Counted from the stretch's first letter, positions 51,159 through 60,380 are shown. The stretch is 64,000 nucleotides of DNA from Thermoplasmata archaeon (GCA_021810045.1 JAJZJR010000003.1:90189-154188); one strand, 5' to 3'. Made by a program: numbers and translations. Notes: generated by a model not told the origin, from the letters alone.

Positions 51159-52163
51159 TCAGAGTCTGAGCAGTTTGGTGATATTCTTGTGGAATATATC
51201 CTCGAGCTCTTCAGGACTGAAATCTGCGTTTCTGACATGTTCAGGATAGCTGTTCATCCTTGACCTGCCGGCATCCGGTCCCCATGGGTAGTCCGTTGAG
51301 AAAATGATATTCCTGTATCCGATTACCTCATTGCCGCATTTTATTGCCGCAGGATTGCCTCCGATTGCAGTGTCATAATAGAATCTTTTAACCATTTCCA
51401 GCGGTGATGTCCTGGAATTGAAAAGCTCACCCTTAACATTCATGACTTTGGATGCTTTTGCATCATACGATTCCTGAATCCTTCCAATCAGGTATGGAAT
51501 GGTGCCCCCAAGATGGTGTGTAATAACCTTAAGATCAGGCAATTTTTCCATTATTCCAGATAAGACCAGCCGTGCCCAGATTACTGATGTTTCATAAGGC
51601 CATCCGAGAACATGCATTAGATCATATTCAATCTCATACGGTCTGCCCATGGATTCCAATGTGTCCACTGGATGCACATATATTGGAACACCTAGTTCTG
51701 ATGCCCTCACAAGTGCCGGAAAGAATGCGTCCACAGGTTTTCCAAGTGCATTTGTGGGGACCATAAAACCCTTCAAGCCCTGGTCCACAGCCCGATCCAT
51801 TTCCTCCAGGCCACCAGAATCAAGAGCATGAAGGGGTATAGTGCCTACACCAAGTATTCGTCCCTTGCTTTTCCTGTTAAGTTCAAGGAGATCATCATTT
51901 ATCACAGAAGCAAGCCTCAGGTTCTCTTCAGTGCTTAAATTGAATGTGTTTGGTTCAATGATGCTGTGAACCATTGTAATCTGCTGTTCATACCCATATT
52001 TGTCCAAATCCTGGAGCCTTTTTTCCATCTCAATAAAATTTGGTTTTTCTGCAGACAGGTTTATTGCATATTCTGCTGCTTTTCTAGCGGCTCCGTCGCT
52101 TGATTTGGCAAGTTCCTTGACAAAATTCACAGGAGTCCAGTGTGTGTAAGCGTCTATAATCAC
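51159..52163 (-). CDS. Amidohydrolase-2 family (ACMSD-like) decarboxylase/hydrolase
   Basis: A 334-residue TIM-barrel metal enzyme of the aminocarboxymuconate-semialdehyde decarboxylase group, many of which decarboxylate aromatic acids without oxygen. YVHPVDTLES, VITHHLGGTIPYLIGRI and STDYPWGPDAG supply the expected His, His and Asp. The N-terminal metal motif is DAYTH where most relatives have DxHxH, so one ligand is Tyr. It starts the minus-strand unit with gentisate dioxygenase. A role in forming gentisate or a related phenol from a dicarboxylate is plausible. Confidence 0.75.
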   Translation of the reverse strand: MIIDAYTHWTPVNFVKELAKSSDGAARKAAEYAINLSAEKPNFIEMEKRLQDLDKYGYEQQITMVHSIIEPNTFNLSTEENLRLASVINDDLLELNRKSKGRILGVGTIPLHALDSGGLEEMDRAVDQGLKGFMVPTNALGKPVDAFFPALVRASELGVPIYVHPVDTLESMGRPYEIEYDLMHVLGWPYETSVIWARLVLSGIMEKLPDLKVITHHLGGTIPYLIGRIQESYDAKASKVMNVKGELFNSRTSPLEMVKRFYYDTAIGGNPAAIKCGNEVIGYRNIIFSTDYPWGPDAGRSRMNSYPEHVRNADFSPEELEDIFHKNITKLLRL

Positions 52164-52337
52164 GGTGGAAAAACAGAATATAGTTTAAAATAATTTCCAA
52201 TTTAACACTGTGAGCGGGAAATCCCACACCATTTATGGGTGGGATGAAAGCGAACCAAACATTCTATATAATTCTGGCATCTAACTATACTTATAATCTC
52301 AAAGGGATATATTGCTTCGGAGACATCGGTTCATTTC

Positions 52338-52681
52338 ATGAACTACCATTTTGTATGGTGCCCGAAGTATAGAAGAAAAGTCATCACAGAGAAGGTGGTA
52401 ATGAGACTCAAAGAGCTGATAACATCTATTTCGAGGGAAAATGGATGGGAAATCATAGCTCTGGAGACGATGCCCGATCATGTCCACAGTTCATCAAGAC
52501 CCCTCCCACGGTGGCACCCAATAACATAATTGGGAGGATAAAAGGTACAACCTCAAGGCTGCTCAGGGCGGAATTTCCTGAACTGAAGAAAAGGTTGCCC
52601 ACACTATGGACACGTAGTTATTTTGTGTCCACACATGGGCATGTTTCTTCAGAGACTATAAAGAAATAAGTGGAGGAACAG
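52338..52681 (+). pseudogene. tnpA: Inactivated TnpA (frameshift and lost catalytic tyrosine)
   Basis: The N-terminal part reads HFVWCPKYRRKV and MPDHVH, the HUH motif, up to about 52480. There one base is missing and the frame moves; the remainder (FIKTPPTVAPNNIIGRIKG, then SYFVSTHGHVSSETIKK) continues in the next frame. It ends at TAA (52667-52669) exactly where the catalytic tyrosine codon should be, and the bases after it still encode VEEQ. The region before ATG 52338 also encodes TnpA-like residues (TSVHF) without an ATG, so the start may be lost as well. Confidence 0.8.
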
Positions 52682-52689
52682 AAAGGGGT

Positions 52690-53892
52690 ATGAAGGCATA
52701 CAGGTTCAGGCTGTACCCATCCACAGAGCAGGAGAAGAAGCTCAACGAACAGCTGGAGTCGTGCAGACAGCTGTACAATTCATTCCTGCTTGAAAGAAGA
52801 TATGCATACAGGGGAAACAAGAAATCCCTCACATACAATCATCAGCAGAATGAGATACCTGAACTGAAGAATGCTTTTGAGGAATACAAACAGATTCATT
52901 CCCAGGTCCTTCAGGACGTTGCACGGAGAGTGGATCGTGCATACCAGAACTTTTACCGGAGGATCAGGGAGAAGAAACAGGGTGTCAAAAAGAAGGCAGG
53001 ATTCCCACGACTGAAGGGAAAAGGACAGTATAACTCACTGACCTATCCTCAGTCAGGATTCCATCTGCTGGAAAACGGACACCTGAAGCTATCAAAGATC
53101 GGAGAACTGAGAATGTTCCAGCACCGTGACATTGTTGGCGAGATCAGGACACTGAACATTTCCCGTGAACAGACCGGGAAATGGTACGCATCATTCTCAG
53201 TGAAACAGGACAGTATATCCTTTCATCCTGAACATACGGGCAACACCATCGGAATAGATGCAGGCTTGTTGCATCTTTCAACTATGAGTGACGGAACTGT
53301 GATCGATCCCCCTCACTTTCTCATGAAAAGCGAGAAGAGGATCACAAAGGCACAGAGGAGCCTTTCACGCAAGCAAATAGGATCAAGCAACAGGAAGAAA
53401 GCTAGAATCACTCTCTCGAAACAGCATAAGAAGGTAAAGGATCAGAGAGAGGACTTTGCACACAAGCTTTCCAACAGGCTTGTGCAAAACAATGATCTCA
53501 TTGTCTTCGAGGACCTGAACATAAGAAACATGGTCAAAAACCACTATCTTGCAAAGAGCATTGCGGATGCTTCATGGAACACCCTGATACAATACACAAC
53601 CTACAAGGCTGAAAGTGCCGGTAAGCTTGTGGTATCAGTGGATCCGGGAAACACATCACGCACCTGCTCAAGGTGTGGATGGAAAAAGGAATCACTTGGA
53701 TTGTCCGAAAGGACATTTCATTGTGATTCCTGCGGTCTTGATATCGATCGGGATCTCAATGCCGCAATCAACATCCACAATCTTGGACTGATAAAAGTAG
53801 GGAGGGGCACTCCCGAAGTTACGCCTGTGGAGATTGGGGCACTACCCGCAAGGGCATCCCTGATCGGCGAAGCAGGAAGCCCCGCCCGATAG
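52690..53892 (+). CDS. tnpB: RNA-guided nuclease TnpB (element 3)
   Basis: A 400-residue TnpB very close to that of element 1 (for example SCRQLYNSFLLERRYAYRG in both). RuvC residues (GIDAGLLHL, IVFEDLNIRNM, DIDRDLNAAINI) and the zinc ribbon (CSRCGWKKES...CDSCGLDID) are intact. The frame has survived while its tnpA has decayed, as expected if TnpB itself maintains the element or has a host-beneficial role. Confidence 0.9.
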   Translation: MKAYRFRLYPSTEQEKKLNEQLESCRQLYNSFLLERRYAYRGNKKSLTYNHQQNEIPELKNAFEEYKQIHSQVLQDVARRVDRAYQNFYRRIREKKQGVKKKAGFPRLKGKGQYNSLTYPQSGFHLLENGHLKLSKIGELRMFQHRDIVGEIRTLNISREQTGKWYASFSVKQDSISFHPEHTGNTIGIDAGLLHLSTMSDGTVIDPPHFLMKSEKRITKAQRSLSRKQIGSSNRKKARITLSKQHKKVKDQREDFAHKLSNRLVQNNDLIVFEDLNIRNMVKNHYLAKSIADASWNTLIQYTTYKAESAGKLVVSVDPGNTSRTCSRCGWKKESLGLSERTFHCDSCGLDIDRDLNAAINIHNLGLIKVGRGTPEVTPVEIGALPARASLIGEAGSPAR

Positions 53893-53909
53893 GGCGGGGA
53901 GGATGTCAC
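53765..53909 (+). ncRNA. Putative TnpB guide RNA scaffold, element 3
   Basis: Same 3' end as elements 1 and 2; the adjoining guide would be the TA-rich flank from about 53910, which is also the promoter region of the next gene. Confidence 0.35.
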
Positions 53910-53947
53910 ATTAGTAAGAATTTTTAATATCCACCGAATAAACGCCC

Positions 53948-54991
53948 ATGAGCAGTAACAGGCTACCACTATCCATTGCTTTCTGGGATTATGATAGAAC
54001 AAAGCCAATGATTGAGGGGAAAATAGGCATAGATGGAGTAGAACCAAGATATGTCCCTCTATGGGTGGAGGAGACTTTTTTCAGGATGCTCCACAATGCT
54101 GAATTTGACGTTTCAGAAATGTCATTTGCAGGATATATTGTATCCCTTTCCGAACCTGATCCAAAATTCATTGCAATTCCAGTTTTCCCGTCAAGAACGT
54201 TCAGGCAGCGTTCCATATATGTAAACAGAGATAGTGGAATAAAATCGCCCTCCGACCTGAAAGGCAAAACTGTTGGAATACCAAGATACAGGCAGACTGC
54301 CGGTGTTTACATCAGGGGAATGCTGGAGGATTACTACGGTGTACCTGCAATCTCAATAAAATACGTTACAGGAGGCTTGGAAGAAAGAGTCCAGGAAGGG
54401 AAATTGTGGTCCATGTCTGAACTTAACTCCAAGCTGAAAAACGATTACGGAATAAGCATAACCCAGGAGAGTGAGAAGTCACTGTCTGCAATGCTGGAGA
54501 ACGGAGAAATTGACGCAATCTATACTGCCAGAATGCCTTCTGCTTTCAACAGGCCCAACGGGAATGTAGAAAGACTGTTCCCGGATTACAGAAGAGAGGA
54601 AATTGAATATTTCACTAAAACAGAGATATTCCCAATAATGCACACCATGGTGATACGAAGGGATGTTTATGAGGAAAATCCATGGGTTGCCTCATCGCTG
54701 GTGAAAGCTTTCGACAGGTCCAAGAATCTTGCATACACACTTAATTACCAGACGGGTGCACTAAGATATATGCTTCCATGGATGAATGAGGAAATAGAGA
54801 TCATGGAGAATATCATAGGAAAGGATTACTGGCCATACGGTATTGAAAAGAACAGAAAGACCCTTGACGCTTTCCTCGACTACATGCACAGACAGGGTCT
54901 GTCAAAAAGGCATTACAAACCTGAGGAAATATTCGCAAAGGAGACCCTTGATATGTTCAGGACAGACAGTAACTCACCTGCTAACCTCTGA
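53948..54991 (+). CDS. 4,5-dihydroxyphthalate decarboxylase-like protein (paralogue 1)
   Basis: A 347-residue protein with a periplasmic-binding-protein-type fold but no signal peptide, matching the 4,5-dihydroxyphthalate decarboxylase group: PLSIAFWDYDRTKPMIEGK, FDVSEMSFAGYIVSL, IPVFPSRTFRQRSIYVN, DLKGKTVGIPRYRQTAGVYIRGML and HTMVIRRDVYEENPW. That enzyme removes one carboxylate from a dihydroxylated aromatic diacid in phthalate breakdown. Its place beside gentisate dioxygenase fits. Because the fold is also used for solute binding, an ABC-type binding role cannot be excluded, but the missing export signal argues against it. Confidence 0.75.
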   Translation: MSSNRLPLSIAFWDYDRTKPMIEGKIGIDGVEPRYVPLWVEETFFRMLHNAEFDVSEMSFAGYIVSLSEPDPKFIAIPVFPSRTFRQRSIYVNRDSGIKSPSDLKGKTVGIPRYRQTAGVYIRGMLEDYYGVPAISIKYVTGGLEERVQEGKLWSMSELNSKLKNDYGISITQESEKSLSAMLENGEIDAIYTARMPSAFNRPNGNVERLFPDYRREEIEYFTKTEIFPIMHTMVIRRDVYEENPWVASSLVKAFDRSKNLAYTLNYQTGALRYMLPWMNEEIEIMENIIGKDYWPYGIEKNRKTLDAFLDYMHRQGLSKRHYKPEEIFAKETLDMFRTDSNSPANL

Positions 54992-55045
54992 TTGTCCAGT
55001 CTAGTTGAGAAAAAAACCTAAATGTAGGGGCTGTTTCTCCCATAC

Positions 55046-56050
55046 ATGACAGGAATTGAATTATCACTAGGAATGGCCGATTACGATAGAACCGGGCCAC
55101 TACTCCATAATGAGCTCTCTCCGGAAGGAATTTCCCTGAGATATATTGTATCGCCTCCATCTGAAACATTCTGGAGAATGCTGAAATTTGGAGAATTTGA
55201 TGTCTCTGAAATGTCCATGTCAAGTTACCTTATTTCCCTGCAGAATGGCAGGAAGTGGAGGGCAATTCCAGTCTTCCCGTTCAGGTCCTTCTTTCATACC
55301 AATATATTCGTGAACAGCAACTCAGGAATCAAGTCTCCGGAAGATCTGGTGGGGAAAAAATTTGGTCTTCCAGAATACCAGGTAACAGCAGCCTTGTGGA
55401 TGAGGGGTGCCCTGGAACACGAATTCGGCGTCAAGCCCTCTCAGATTACATGGTATGTGGAGCGTCAGAGAAACCTAAGCCATGGTGGCGAAACCGGTTT
55501 CCATGCCCCGGAGGGTGTAAGCATAAATCAGATTCCTCCGGGACAGACACTTGCTGAACTTCTTGAAAAAGGTGAACTGGATGCCATAATGCCAAGCCCA
55601 TATCCCGGCATGAAGTCCATGCTCAACAAAACTGATTATCTCAGGTTCACGGAGGTAGACAATATTAAACCGCTTTTTGATGAACCAGAGAAAGAAGGCC
55701 AGAGATACTTCAGGAAAAACGGGTTCAGCCATATAAATCACACAGTTATACTAAGGGAGGATATCCTGGAAAAGTATCCATGGGCTCCATTGAATTTATT
55801 CAAGGCTTTCCAGGATTCGAAGGAACTTGCATACTCACGAAGCGATCATCTTCTGAGATCATCACTTCTGTTTGCCTATCATTATCTAAGAACAGAAAGG
55901 GAGATTTTCGGCAGAGACCCCTATCCCTATGGTTTCCAGGTAAACCGGAAAGCCATAGAAACACTTATCGAATATTCATCTGAGCAAGGACTCACAAACA
56001 ACAAAATAGAGCCAGAAGAATTATTTGTTAAATCAACTCTTTTGGCATAA
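55046..56050 (+). CDS. 4,5-dihydroxyphthalate decarboxylase-like protein (paralogue 2)
   Basis: A 334-residue paralogue of the preceding gene with the same landmarks (LSLGMADYDRTGPLLHNE, FDVSEMSMSSYLISL, IPVFPFRSFFHTNIFVN, EDLVGKKFGLPEYQVTAALW, HINHTVILREDILEKYPW). It is closer to bacterial enzymes around the LPEYQ-TAA-W segment than paralogue 1 (IPRYRQTAGVY). The two may form a heteromer or act on different diacids. The gap of 54 bases and common strand suggest one unit with the MFS gene 92 bases on. Confidence 0.75.
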   Translation: MTGIELSLGMADYDRTGPLLHNELSPEGISLRYIVSPPSETFWRMLKFGEFDVSEMSMSSYLISLQNGRKWRAIPVFPFRSFFHTNIFVNSNSGIKSPEDLVGKKFGLPEYQVTAALWMRGALEHEFGVKPSQITWYVERQRNLSHGGETGFHAPEGVSINQIPPGQTLAELLEKGELDAIMPSPYPGMKSMLNKTDYLRFTEVDNIKPLFDEPEKEGQRYFRKNGFSHINHTVILREDILEKYPWAPLNLFKAFQDSKELAYSRSDHLLRSSLLFAYHYLRTEREIFGRDPYPYGFQVNRKAIETLIEYSSEQGLTNNKIEPEELFVKSTLLA

Positions 56051-56142
56051 CGTCCATTTTTTGCTAATATTTTGAGAAATATTTAAGTAAATCCCCAATG
56101 TTACATTTTTTTGAAAAGCTATAAATTAGAGGTGATTAAAAT

Positions 56143-57465
56143 TTGAGTGAGAATGTAGATTTTGAACTAGGAAATGCTGAATACAGCAGCACATGGAAGA
56201 CATCGGTTGCTTCCTTCGTGAGCGTATTCTTCCACAATTACAACAATATTGCTGCTGCTCTGGTATCAGCAGTAATATGGCCATCTGTGTTCTTTCCCTC
56301 TGCAGCCCCGGATTTAGGCCTTTTGCTGGGAATCAGTACATACGTGGTCGGCTATATTGCTGGAATTATTGGCGCGTTCATATTCGGGCAATATGGTGAC
56401 AGAGGAGGAAGAAGAAATGTTGGAGCAGTTGCACTTGCCACTACCGCAGTGGGTGCACTTGGAATCGGTTTGACACCAAGTTTCGCTTCAATAGGAGTTA
56501 CAGCGGATATTCTGCTTATTATATTCAGAATAATTGCAGGAATGGGTATTGGTACCATGGTCGGAGACGGTGCATGGGTAGTTGAAAGCGCTGCAAAATC
56601 AAAGAGACGTGGCCTTTGGGGCACAACCTTTGGCATTGGTCAATCAGCCAGCGTAACAGCACCAGCACTGGTGATGTTCTTCCTACTTACAAAATACCCG
56701 CATGTCTTTGTTTTCACTGAGGGATGGAGAATACTTTTCTACATTGGTGCAGCTGGACTCGTTGCTGCCCTGATCATTAGGTACTTCATCACAGAGACAA
56801 AAGTCTTTGATACCCTAAAAGCAGAAGACAAGATAGAAACCATTCCGGCAATAAAGGTTTTTAAGCCATTCTGGAAACAGATAGTTGTCCTTATGGTAGT
56901 TCAGGCTGCATCGGCAGGAGCCATCTTTGAACTGGCATCCTTTACACCAGGTTTCCTGAAAAGCGACGGACTTGATCCGGTCAATGCTTTCCTGGCACTT
57001 GGTATTGCAGCTGCAGTCGGAATCTTCATAAAAATAGGGGCAGGTCACCTCGCTGACGCAACAGGAAGAAGAAATGCGATGAGAGTGGGCATGATCGCCA
57101 TCATGATCTTTGCAATACCTTATCTGTATATTCTGTCTCTTAAGCCTACACTTCCATTACTGATTGCAAACGAAATCGTAATGTACGGTCTGGCAAGCAT
57201 ACAGATAGCAGTTGTAGCCTCATTGTTTGCAGAACAGTTTTCATCAAGGTACAGGTATTCCGGAGTAACAATAAGTTATAACTTCGGCCAGTTACTTGCA
57301 GGTATAGTCACTGCAGTCATTGCAGCAGCGTTCCTGTCCGCATTCCATGGCCCAACACATGCCTGGCCATACATTGGTGCCCTTATGCTGGTTCTTAATG
57401 CAATAGCATTCATCGCTCTTTTCTTCATAAAAGAGACATACCAGCACGAAATTGTGGCAGACTGA
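56143..57465 (+). CDS. MFS transporter, aromatic-acid/metabolite:H+ symporter type
   Basis: A 440-residue 12-helix major facilitator. The loop 2-3 signature is GQYGDRGGRRNVG (about residues 83-95), repeated in weaker form as GHLADATGRRNAMR in the second half. The layout (DGAWVVESAAKSKRRG after helix 5) is that of the metabolite:H+ symporter family. The TTG at 56143 is supported by GAGGTGAT six bases upstream. In this cluster it most likely imports an aromatic acid, using the steep proton gradient of an acidophile. Confidence 0.85.
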   Translation: MSENVDFELGNAEYSSTWKTSVASFVSVFFHNYNNIAAALVSAVIWPSVFFPSAAPDLGLLLGISTYVVGYIAGIIGAFIFGQYGDRGGRRNVGAVALATTAVGALGIGLTPSFASIGVTADILLIIFRIIAGMGIGTMVGDGAWVVESAAKSKRRGLWGTTFGIGQSASVTAPALVMFFLLTKYPHVFVFTEGWRILFYIGAAGLVAALIIRYFITETKVFDTLKAEDKIETIPAIKVFKPFWKQIVVLMVVQAASAGAIFELASFTPGFLKSDGLDPVNAFLALGIAAAVGIFIKIGAGHLADATGRRNAMRVGMIAIMIFAIPYLYILSLKPTLPLLIANEIVMYGLASIQIAVVASLFAEQFSSRYRYSGVTISYNFGQLLAGIVTAVIAAAFLSAFHGPTHAWPYIGALMLVLNAIAFIALFFIKETYQHEIVAD

Positions 57466-57584
57466 TATTTTTAAAACCCATATTTTTTTATTTTTTCAGT
57501 ATTTTTCAATCAGGTCCTTGATTCTGTGTCTATATTTCAGCAAGTTTTGCATTAAATTTATAAATTGAACGTTATTGCCACGTT

Positions 57585-58493
57585 ATGAAGTTATTATCCT
57601 TTAATAACAACTCAAAGGAAAATGTTGGAGCCAAAATAGATGAAGGAATTGTTGATCTTCCCGCTTCATATTTCAATAAATACAAAGAAACCCCTCCATC
57701 CTACCTTTTCAATTTAAGAGAGTTCTTTGAAAACCTGGATGCAGCCGAGAGACTCACAGAGGAACTGATATCCGATGAGGAATTCAGAGTTGTCCTGTCA
57801 GAAAAGAGCCTCAAGATGCTGCCACTCCTTAAACCAAGAAAGATCCTTTGTGTTGCCGTTAATTATGGGGCTCACGCCAAGGAAGCCGGCGGGGCATCTG
57901 TTGAAGAACCATATGTTTTTACGAAATTCCCTGACAATGTTGTTGCTCCAAACGAAAACCTGCTGCTTCCAAAAGCCTCAAAGCAATTTGATCACGAACT
58001 GGAGCTTGCTGTTGTAATTGGAAAGAAAGGAAAATACATCACCCAGGACGAAGCATTTGATTACATAGCCGGATACACAGTATTCAATGATGTAAGCTTC
58101 AGGGACAGGAGAATTCATTCTTCCAAGAGATACATTACCAACTGGCTTCATGGAAAGAACATGGACAGATCAGCTCCATTCGGGCCTTACATTGTAACAA
58201 AGGACGAGATACCTGATCCCCACAACCTTCACATGACAATAAAAGTAAATGGTGAAGTGAGGCAGGATGGAAACACAGAGGGAATGATTCACAGAATACC
58301 GGAAATACTTGAGTATATATCATCGGGAATAACCCTTTACCCGGGAGATATCATATCCACCGGCACAGTAACGGGCAGTGGCCTTGGTACTGGAAAATTC
58401 CTTAATGATGGGGATGTGCTGGAGGCGACCATTGAAAAAATTGGTACCCTGGTAAATAAAGTTGTAGCAGAGAATTATAAATATCCAATCTAA
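57585..58493 (+). CDS. Fumarylacetoacetate hydrolase-family enzyme (maleylpyruvate/acylpyruvate hydrolase candidate)
   Basis: A 302-residue FAH protein. The metal-binding core is FDHELELAVVIGKKGKYI (two Glu) with FNDVSFRDRR (Asp), and the substrate loop ISTGTVTGSG. An N-terminal ~75-residue extension (LLSFNNNSKENVGAKIDEG) precedes the catalytic domain, as in 2-hydroxyhepta-2,4-diene-1,7-dioate isomerases and acylpyruvases. In the gentisate pathway such an enzyme can split maleylpyruvate or fumarylpyruvate to pyruvate; no isomerase gene is seen nearby, so direct hydrolysis of maleylpyruvate is the simplest reading. The last four bases overlap the convergent radical SAM gene. Confidence 0.82.
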   Translation: MKLLSFNNNSKENVGAKIDEGIVDLPASYFNKYKETPPSYLFNLREFFENLDAAERLTEELISDEEFRVVLSEKSLKMLPLLKPRKILCVAVNYGAHAKEAGGASVEEPYVFTKFPDNVVAPNENLLLPKASKQFDHELELAVVIGKKGKYITQDEAFDYIAGYTVFNDVSFRDRRIHSSKRYITNWLHGKNMDRSAPFGPYIVTKDEIPDPHNLHMTIKVNGEVRQDGNTEGMIHRIPEILEYISSGITLYPGDIISTGTVTGSGLGTGKFLNDGDVLEATIEKIGTLVNKVVAENYKYPI

Positions 58494-59527
58494 ACCTTAT
58501 TTATTTTGATTTTTCCCGAATCCTTAAGCAGGAATGGTATTTTTTCCCCACATTTGGGACAGGTAGAGTCAGGCAGGAGGTTCATCTGTGTTGTCTCCAG
58601 GTAATCCCTCTTGACAAGAAGCGTACTGCAGGTCGGGCAATACGTGTTCTGCTCCTTCAATCCGGGAACATTGCCTATGTAAACATACCTTACCCCCATA
58701 TCCATGGCAAGGCGGTAATGTTCCATCAGTGTCTTAACAGGAGTAGGAGGAAGATCCCTGAGAAGGTAATCGGGATAAAACCGGAGAAAACTTATCGGCA
58801 TATCAGGACCATATATTTCAAGCACCCTGGAAATCATGATCTCAGCCTCTTTCAGATTATCCCCTATTTCCGGGATCACAAGGTCTGTTACTTCTACATG
58901 AATACTGGTGTTCCTGAGCAGAGACAGGGTGTCAAATATGCTATCGGGGTCTCCTATGGAAATGTATTTTCTGTAAAATTCCTGTGAGGCATTTCCCTTG
59001 AAATCCACAGTAGCGAAATCCAGGAAATTTTTCAACGATTCAACTGCTTCCGGGGATTCATAACCATTGGTCACAAAAATGTTGAAAAGGCCTTTCTCAT
59101 GGGCCAGTTTTCCAATATCCTCGGCAAACTCAAGAAATATGGTGGGTTCATTGTACGTATAGGCAATACCGTCACAACCATTGCGAATGGCGAGATCAAC
59201 TATTTCTTCAGGAGTTGTTTTTCGACCCACAACTTCCCTCCTCTGGCTCATTTCGTAATTCTGGCAGAACTTACAGGCGAAGTTGCAACCGGATGTTCCG
59301 AAAGAAAGAATCCTCGATTTGGGATAAGCATGAAGCACAGGTTTCTTTTCAATGGGATCGATGTTTATTGCCATTGGAATGCTGTGAACCAGTAAATCCA
59401 GATCACCGTCAATGTTTTTCCTGACACCACAGAATCCAGTCTGGCCGGGCTTCAACCTGCAATATCTCCTGCATGCTGTGCATTTGACTGTTCCCCCACC
59501 AAGCGGTTCATAGAGGCTGGCCTTCAT
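58490..59527 (-). CDS. AmmeMemoRadiSam-type radical SAM enzyme
   Basis: A 345-residue radical SAM protein. An N-terminal CxxC set (KCTACRRYCRLKPGQTGFCG) precedes the 4Fe-4S motif CNFACKFC (about residues 81-88); VTNGYESPEAV and DFKGN follow as in PflA-like activases; a C-terminal zinc-like pair (YCPTCS, CPKCGEK) completes it. The AmmeMemoRadiSam system is a genomic association of this enzyme with Memo and AMMECR1, both encoded next to it here. Its reaction is not settled. Confidence 0.88.
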   Translation of the reverse strand: MKASLYEPLGGGTVKCTACRRYCRLKPGQTGFCGVRKNIDGDLDLLVHSIPMAINIDPIEKKPVLHAYPKSRILSFGTSGCNFACKFCQNYEMSQRREVVGRKTTPEEIVDLAIRNGCDGIAYTYNEPTIFLEFAEDIGKLAHEKGLFNIFVTNGYESPEAVESLKNFLDFATVDFKGNASQEFYRKYISIGDPDSIFDTLSLLRNTSIHVEVTDLVIPEIGDNLKEAEIMISRVLEIYGPDMPISFLRFYPDYLLRDLPPTPVKTLMEHYRLAMDMGVRYVYIGNVPGLKEQNTYCPTCSTLLVKRDYLETTQMNLLPDSTCPKCGEKIPFLLKDSGKIKINKV

Positions 59528-59552
59528 GATTATTCAAATAAAAATTCACATA

Positions 59553-60380
59553 TTATGGTTGACGGCTAGACATGATGGAACAGTATCCCACAACATTCCT
59601 GCTGTCTCCTGAATAATCATATGATGTGGTGTGTCCAAGAAGCTCCAGCTTGCCACCCCTTTCTTTGGTGTATTCCATTAGTACGGCGATGGGTCCAAAG
59701 CCACAGGCACTAATATCATATTCCTCCAGTATCTGGTAAAGCCTTTCAGCATCCAGGCTCAGTATGGTATCGGTAACAAGCTTATCCTTGTGTACGGTGA
59801 TATCCAGGTTCTCATAATGATTCAGATCAGATGATGCGATTATCATGAACTGTTCCTCGATCCTCAACAGTGCCTGAGCAATCTTGTGTGCCTCATCCTG
59901 GGTTTGCTTTCCCATTACTATGGGCGAGATGGTAACATCGTTTCCAAGCATATACTGGAGAAAGGGAATCTGAACTTCCACGGAATGTTCACGTGTATGA
60001 GGAGAAGTATCCAATATGAATTCATCTGAGAAATCTGCTATCGCCCTGCATAATTTCTCATCCACCGTAACGCTCCCCAACGGGGTGATCCATTGACCGG
60101 AAGGGTATATGGAAGTATAGAAAGGATATGAAGCATGATTTGGTCCAATTACTACAAATTTATTCACCCGGGTAGTTCTCAGTCTGCTGTAGGCCAATGC
60201 AGCTGTCTTTCCCGAATAAATGTATCCTGCGTGGGGAACAACCATTCCTAGAATATCGCCGGCAACAGGCCTTTCACTGAGATTTGGTCCAATGAACCCA
60301 TCAAGCATTACCTTGAGAGAATCCTTGTTTTCGGGATAAAAAGAACCAGCAACAGCAGGTCTTCTCATGTTAGAGGGCAT
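59553..60380 (-). CDS. Memo family protein
   Basis: A 275-residue Memo-family dioxygenase-like protein. MRRPAVAGSFYPENKDSL is the standard opening, GMVVPHAGYIYSGKTAALAY carries the first metal His, PNHASYP and REHSVEVQIPFLQYML further family motifs, and SSDLNHYE the last. It is related in fold to class III nonhaem iron dioxygenases. ATG 60380 or the in-frame ATG 12 bases later could be used. It is 25 bases upstream of the radical SAM gene and divergent from AMMECR1. Confidence 0.88.
   Translation of the reverse strand: MPSNMRRPAVAGSFYPENKDSLKVMLDGFIGPNLSERPVAGDILGMVVPHAGYIYSGKTAALAYSRLRTTRVNKFVVIGPNHASYPFYTSIYPSGQWITPLGSVTVDEKLCRAIADFSDEFILDTSPHTREHSVEVQIPFLQYMLGNDVTISPIVMGKQTQDEAHKIAQALLRIEEQFMIIASSDLNHYENLDITVHKDKLVTDTILSLDAERLYQILEEYDISACGFGPIAVLMEYTKERGGKLELLGHTTSYDYSGDSRNVVGYCSIMSSRQP

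Larger units (their letters stand above)
52212..53909 (+). mobile_element. IS605-type element 3, tnpA inactivated
   Basis: The left end GAGCGGGAAATCCCAC forms a longer hairpin (52221-52245) followed by GATGAAAGCG; its loop differs from those of elements 1 and 2 but resembles the left end of the 13.9 kb derivative. The right end (hairpin 53880-53899, then GAGGATGTCAC) matches elements 1 and 2. It splits an aromatic-degradation cluster between the amidohydrolase and decarboxylase-like genes without visibly cutting a gene. tnpB is intact and tnpA is not. Confidence 0.82.

Noticed and set aside
53948..56050. ABC-transporter solute-binding proteins
   Set aside because: No signal peptide or lipobox and no permease or ATPase genes nearby; the match to dihydroxyphthalate decarboxylases is better.
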